From assembly GCA_937902995.1 (NCBI GenBank), contig CALEKY010000037.1:29591-93590 (forward strand): 64,000 nt of DNA. Direction: 5' to 3'. This document shows positions 60,671 to 64,000 of this stretch, piece by piece (the stretch's first letter is position 1; the number at the start of each line of letters is the position of its first letter). Source of the DNA: an uncultured Sinobacteraceae bacterium (GTDB taxonomy: Bacteria > Pseudomonadota > Gammaproteobacteria > Steroidobacterales > Steroidobacteraceae). Below the pieces are notes generated by a model that ran no database searches, was not told where the DNA came from, and saw nothing but the letters and a program-made list of their open reading frames with translations. Made by a program: the position numbers and the translations under genes.

Positions 60671-61445
60671 GCCGAGCTGAATCGAAGTCGAAATTCACTT
60701 CCGCGAGAATGATCGAACGTGTCTCGTTCGTCATGCGCTCGGATTCGACGGGCGCTGGATGCGGGGCTTCCGCTCGACCGTGCGAATCGGCAATGAAGTC
60801 GTCGCGACCGCGGTCGCTCCGTGGACTTTCTTGAACGGCCCGGTGTTCGACGACTCCTTCCGTCTCAGTGCGGGCGGCCTCGATTTTCTTGCGCGTTTGC
60901 AATGGCAGCATCACGCCCAGATAGGCATGTACTTGTCTCTCGTGCGCTTGCAACGCGTCGTAGACATAGCGCACCTCCATGCGCATGCGCAGTTCGTGAG
61001 TACTCATCGGCGGCGTCAGCAAACCGAATCCGCCGCTCGCAGTGAAATCGACGCTACGGTGCCGTCCGGACATAGCGTCTTGGACTGCACCGGCACCGAC
61101 GAACAGCAGCGGCGTCCAATCGAGTGGGTTGAACGCATACACCGCCTCTAAGCCGAGTGCTATTCGCTTCGCCTCGTCCGAGCCCGTCTCGAAGTCGACG
61201 TAACTCGCGCTCAACTCCGCGCTCCAGTGTTCGCCGAGCGTTCGACCGAGCGAAAGCTTCAGTCCGGCACCGTCTCGTGCTTCGTCCCGATCGTTTGCCC
61301 ATGCGCGTCCGCCGGCCGCGCTCCAGTAGGAGCGCGCTCCTTCGTCGGCGACATCCGCGCCATTGGCGGCCGCGGACGCAACGCAATAGCCGACCGCCAG
61401 TGCGACAGCAACTGCGTACCGTAGATGAATCCTGCAACAGGTCAC
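60447..61445 (-). pseudogene. OmpA-like outer-membrane protein, C-terminus broken
   Basis: From a GTG with GGGGG upstream: signal peptide (YAVAVALAVGYCVASAAANG), barrel (KLSLGRTLGEHWSAELSASY, ALGLEAVYAFNPLDWTPLLF), a charged linker, then an OmpA C-domain ILAEVNFDFDSARLSEASRA and GHTDNLGSDAYNLDLSSRRA. Normal OmpA domains continue for about 40 residues (AEAVRDYL...). Here the frame switches to QGREDRSCSRC, which is antisense to the TpsB fragment, and stops at 60447. The domain core is kept, so partial function is conceivable, but it looks like a broken gene. Confidence 0.75.
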
Positions 61446-61500
61446 TTGACCCCCAATCACTTGCGGTTTCCACTCCGCTAAGCCAACGATGGCCGCGGCG

Positions 61501-63141
61501 TCAGGCAGCTCGACGTCCTCGCTTCGGCGACGACACGACACGCACGCCCCGGGGGCGATCCGGCGTTGCAGGCACGTGGACCGCGTGCTGCAACCGGAAC
61601 GCGGAAATAACCGCCATCAATTCATCGGAGCGATCCTGCAATTGGGCGGCCGTTTCAGTCAGCGCCTGCGCCATCTGCGCATCTTCCTGAGTGATCTGAT
61701 CCATTTGGCTCACGGCCGCGCTGATCTGCTCGATGCCCGTCTGCTGCTCGCGCCCGGCTGCTTCGATTTCGGACAGCAGTCCTGCGGCACGCTCCACCGA
61801 CTCAACGACTTCCTGCATCGCCTGATCCGCGCGATCGGCGAGCTCGCTGCCCCGTTCAACAGTCGCAGCTGAGCTCTCGATGAGCGCTTTGATCTCTCGT
61901 GCCGAGGACGCAGAGCGTTGCGCCAAGTTCCTGACCTCTTGCGCCACGACTGCGAACCCGCGGCCTTGCTCGCCCGCACGCGCCGCTTCCACGGCCGCAT
62001 TCAGCGCAAGGAGGTTCGTCTGGAAAGCGATGCTGTCGATGATTCCGACGATTTCCCCGATTCGCCGCGACGATTCTTCGATCGCGTTCATGGTCGTGTT
62101 CAAGTCGCCGACCACGGCGCGGCCTCGCCGCGTCGTATCGAGAGATTTCTGCGCAAACCGTGCAGCGTGAACGGTGTTATCGCAATTCCGTGCGACGCTC
62201 GACGTGAGCTGTTCGAGCGACGCCGCGCTTTCCTCGAGGCTTGCCGCATGCTCGGCCACCCGATCCGAAACCTCGGCAATCGAGGCCGTCAAGCTGCCTG
62301 CTGCGTCTCGAACGCGCGTGGCAACGGACAAGTTGTCCTTCAACACGCCGTCCATCTTGATACGGACTTGTTCCAGCGCCTGAGCGACGCTTGCAACGCA
62401 ATCCGCACCATCGTCCGGAATACGACTGCGCGTATCGCCGGCGAGCAATCCGAACGCCGCCTTCTGCAGACGCAGCAGCGGCTGCACGACCCGCCGGCTA
62501 AGGTATGCGATACCGCTCGAGACCAACCCTGCTCCGAAGGCACTCGAAGCAGTGACGATAAGCGGACTTCCCGCGAACCAACTGTACAGCGCCAGCCCGC
62601 TGAAGATCGCACCCGACGTTCCGAGGATCATCCATGCGCAACTCTGCAACGAGGGTTGCAACATGCGCTGTAGGACACCCGCGAACGATTTATCGACGAC
62701 GCGGCCTTGCTCGATCCGCAAGGATGTCGCTCGTCCGGCGCGAATTTCGGCATACACCCTCTGGGCTTGTTCGATTTCTTCGCGCGTCGGTTTGACGCGT
62801 ACGGACATGTAACCGACGATCCGTCCGTTCTCCATCATCGGGGTGACGTTGGCGCGCACCCAATAGTAACCGCCGTGCTTTCGGCGGTTCTTCACGATAC
62901 CTGTCCAGCTCTTGCCGCTGCGGATCGTCGCCCAAAGGTCGGCGAACGCTTCTTTGGGCATGTCGGGATGACGAACGATGTTCTGCGGGCGCCCCAGACA
63001 TTCCTCGAGCGTGTATTGGCTGCTCGCCAAGAACGCCTCATTCGCATACGTGATCCGGCTCGTGGGATCGGTATGCGTGATGATGACCTCATCGTCGGGT
63101 AGGACGTACTCACTTCGATCGGTTTCTTGAACGTGTGACAC
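61501..63141 (-). CDS. Methyl-accepting chemotaxis protein with N-terminal PAS domain (Aer-like)
   Basis: 546 residues. PAS domain at 10-125 (DPTSRITYANEAFLASSQYT, VKNRRKHGGYYWVRANVTPM, YMSVRVKPTREE), two membrane helices at about 170-215, then the signalling domain with its hairpin tip GIIDSIAFQTNLLALNAAVE-AARAGEQGRGFAVVAQEVRN. The PAS type resembles Aer energy or redox receptors, but FAD binding is not proven. Start is GTG preceded by GGGGGTGTT. A dyad lies 41 bp upstream. The gene stands alone; no other chemotaxis gene is visible. Confidence 0.94.
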   Translation of the reverse strand: MSHVQETDRSEYVLPDDEVIITHTDPTSRITYANEAFLASSQYTLEECLGRPQNIVRHPDMPKEAFADLWATIRSGKSWTGIVKNRRKHGGYYWVRANVTPMMENGRIVGYMSVRVKPTREEIEQAQRVYAEIRAGRATSLRIEQGRVVDKSFAGVLQRMLQPSLQSCAWMILGTSGAIFSGLALYSWFAGSPLIVTASSAFGAGLVSSGIAYLSRRVVQPLLRLQKAAFGLLAGDTRSRIPDDGADCVASVAQALEQVRIKMDGVLKDNLSVATRVRDAAGSLTASIAEVSDRVAEHAASLEESAASLEQLTSSVARNCDNTVHAARFAQKSLDTTRRGRAVVGDLNTTMNAIEESSRRIGEIVGIIDSIAFQTNLLALNAAVEAARAGEQGRGFAVVAQEVRNLAQRSASSAREIKALIESSAATVERGSELADRADQAMQEVVESVERAAGLLSEIEAAGREQQTGIEQISAAVSQMDQITQEDAQMAQALTETAAQLQDRSDELMAVISAFRLQHAVHVPATPDRPRGVRVVSSPKRGRRAA

Positions 63142-63181
63142 AACACCCCCACTAAAACTTCGTTAAGCGGGATATTGGTCG

Positions 63182-63206
63182 TTTTCCCCTCCAATTGAGA
63201 GGAAAA
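63182..63206. promoter_or_regulatory. Dyad upstream of the chemoreceptor gene
   Basis: TTTTCCCCTC and GAGAGGAAAA are inverted arms (one mismatch in ten) around CAATT. It lies 41 bp upstream of the GTG start and could be an operator or part of a leader hairpin. Confidence 0.35.
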
Positions 63207-63411
63207 AGCGGCAAGCACCGACTCTTCAATGGCCCATCACAGATTCGTTTGGCCGTCCGAGACCAAAAGTTGGATCTGCCATCAGTTGTGCGGACGCAGC
63301 ACCGAGCAAAGTTGTACCAGCTATCATTGCTTGTGCCCGGTCGCGTAATGCTGCAGCGACGGCGCCTACGCGTTTGGACGAACGACCTCTAAGAATCGAG
63401 CGGATTACCTC

Positions 63412-63963
63412 ATGAGCGAATACCTTCCTGCCTGGATGTACGAATACCTCGATAGGTTTGCGCCGGCGCTCCGATTCGTTTTCATCGTCATCGGCGCGTG
63501 GCTGCTGAGGCGTTTGGCGCTCGCCTTGATCCGCCGACTGAGTGCCAAGGCGGTCATTCCTCCGGAAATCGTCATCGGCGTGCGCCGCGTAACGACGTTT
63601 CTGATTACTGCAGCCGCGGTCTTGATGATCCTCGAAGGATTGGGCGTCTCGGCGACCGTTTTGTGGACTGCCTTCACCGGTTTTGCCGCCGTCGCTGCGG
63701 TTGCATTCTTCGCGGCGTGGAGCGTGCTCTCCAACATTTTCTGCACGTTCTTGATCGTCATGACGCGTCCGTTCCGTCTCCACGATACGGTTGAGTTGCT
63801 GGAGAGCGGCGACAAACCCGGCCTCAAGGGTCAAGTCATCGACGTCAACGTGATCTACACGACGCTCAAAGAAGCCGCACCTGATGGCGAGCCCGGCACG
63901 GTGCTTCGCGTGCCGAATGCTTTGTTCTTCCAGCGCGTGCTGCGCCGGTGGGAGAGGAAATAG
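63412..63963 (+). CDS. Small mechanosensitive ion channel protein (MscS family)
   Basis: 183 residues. Helices FVFIVIGAWLLRRLALALIR, VTTFLITAAAVLMILEGLGV and the pore-like TAFTGFAAVAAVAFFAAWSVLSNIF are followed by the beta domain start TRPFRLHDTVELLESG (the MscS 'PF-x-x-GD-x-V' region, here with HD). It ends at RVPNALFFQRVLRRW, so the C-terminal cage of full MscS is missing; short MscS-like proteins of this size are known. Alone, directly followed by a GGCTGAA repeat. Confidence 0.9.
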   Translation: MSEYLPAWMYEYLDRFAPALRFVFIVIGAWLLRRLALALIRRLSAKAVIPPEIVIGVRRVTTFLITAAAVLMILEGLGVSATVLWTAFTGFAAVAAVAFFAAWSVLSNIFCTFLIVMTRPFRLHDTVELLESGDKPGLKGQVIDVNVIYTTLKEAAPDGEPGTVLRVPNALFFQRVLRRWERK

Positions 63964-63988
63964 GCTGTAGGCTGAAGGCTTGAGGTAA
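63962..63988. repeat. GGCTGAA-tract repeat, copy 6
   Basis: TAGGCTGTAGGCTGAAGGCTTGAGG begins at the stop codon of the MscS gene and runs toward the window edge, so its right end is not seen. Confidence 0.65.
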
Positions 63989-64000
63989 GAAGCGATGCTG

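Noticed and set aside
1..64000. tRNA, rRNA, CRISPR arrays, insertion sequences, integrases, phage genes
   Set aside because: None found by reading both strands; no regularly spaced repeats, transposase motifs or tRNA-like cloverleafs were recognised.

Overview
The window is GC-rich, densely coded, bacterial chromosomal DNA with no rRNA, tRNA, CRISPR array, integrase or transposase that I could recognise. Four TonB-dependent receptors, five CaiB/BaiF-family CoA transferases or racemases, two AMP-forming acyl-CoA synthetases, two acyl-CoA dehydrogenases plus an HsaA-like flavin oxygenase, two enoyl-CoA hydratases, three SDRs, a P450, three MFS carriers, and TetR and MarR regulators point to an aerobic Gram-negative that lives on complex organic acids, steroids, terpenoids or aromatics. 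A gammaproteobacterium of the Steroidobacter/Nevskiales kind would fit, but this is inference from gene style; no marker gene is present.

Layout. 1-1553: partial TonB receptor with a long dyad-rich upstream region and a purine/pyrimidine repeat element. 2370-6934: CoA transferase, TetR regulator and TonB receptor, sharing an AACAGGTG motif. 7127-17673 (minus strand): a VOC protein, then a long catabolic operon (enoyl-CoA hydratase, SDR, CoA transferase, TonB receptor, HsaA-like oxygenase, enoyl-CoA hydratase, VOC protein, alpha-methylacyl-CoA racemase, HsaB-like flavin reductase). 17765-22576 (plus): divergent operon with a DUF35 protein and a cysteine-less thiolase homologue (Ltp2/ChsH2-like aldolase pair), maleate-isomerase-like protein, acyl-CoA dehydrogenase and hydrolase. 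22631-28318: TetR, acyl-CoA synthetase, large acyl-CoA dehydrogenase, AAHS-type MFS carrier.

28455-52140 is a second catabolic block containing a MarR regulator. Every intergenic promoter region in it carries a copy, perfect or degenerate, of one inverted repeat, GTCAA-N5-TTGAC. I read this as a local regulon and regard it as the most interesting feature. Its members are VOC/MarR, acyl-CoA synthetase / seven-gene SDR-amidohydrolase-MFS operon, M24 protein / D-2-hydroxyacid dehydrogenase (weak site), TonB receptor-molybdenum hydroxylase-MFS operon, phosphotransferase-DUF6285 / racemase, CoA transferase and P450.

52324-63963 is an envelope and sensing block: OmpA-like protein, XRE-type regulator, a complete type I secretion apparatus (MFP, ABC protein, outer-membrane factor) with no visible substrate, a convergent pair of broken genes (TpsB-like and OmpA-like) that meet at one junction, a PAS chemoreceptor and a small MscS channel.

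Six copies of a GGCTGAA-tract repeat lie at gene ends through the window, several carrying GC-rich hairpins, so they may act as terminators.
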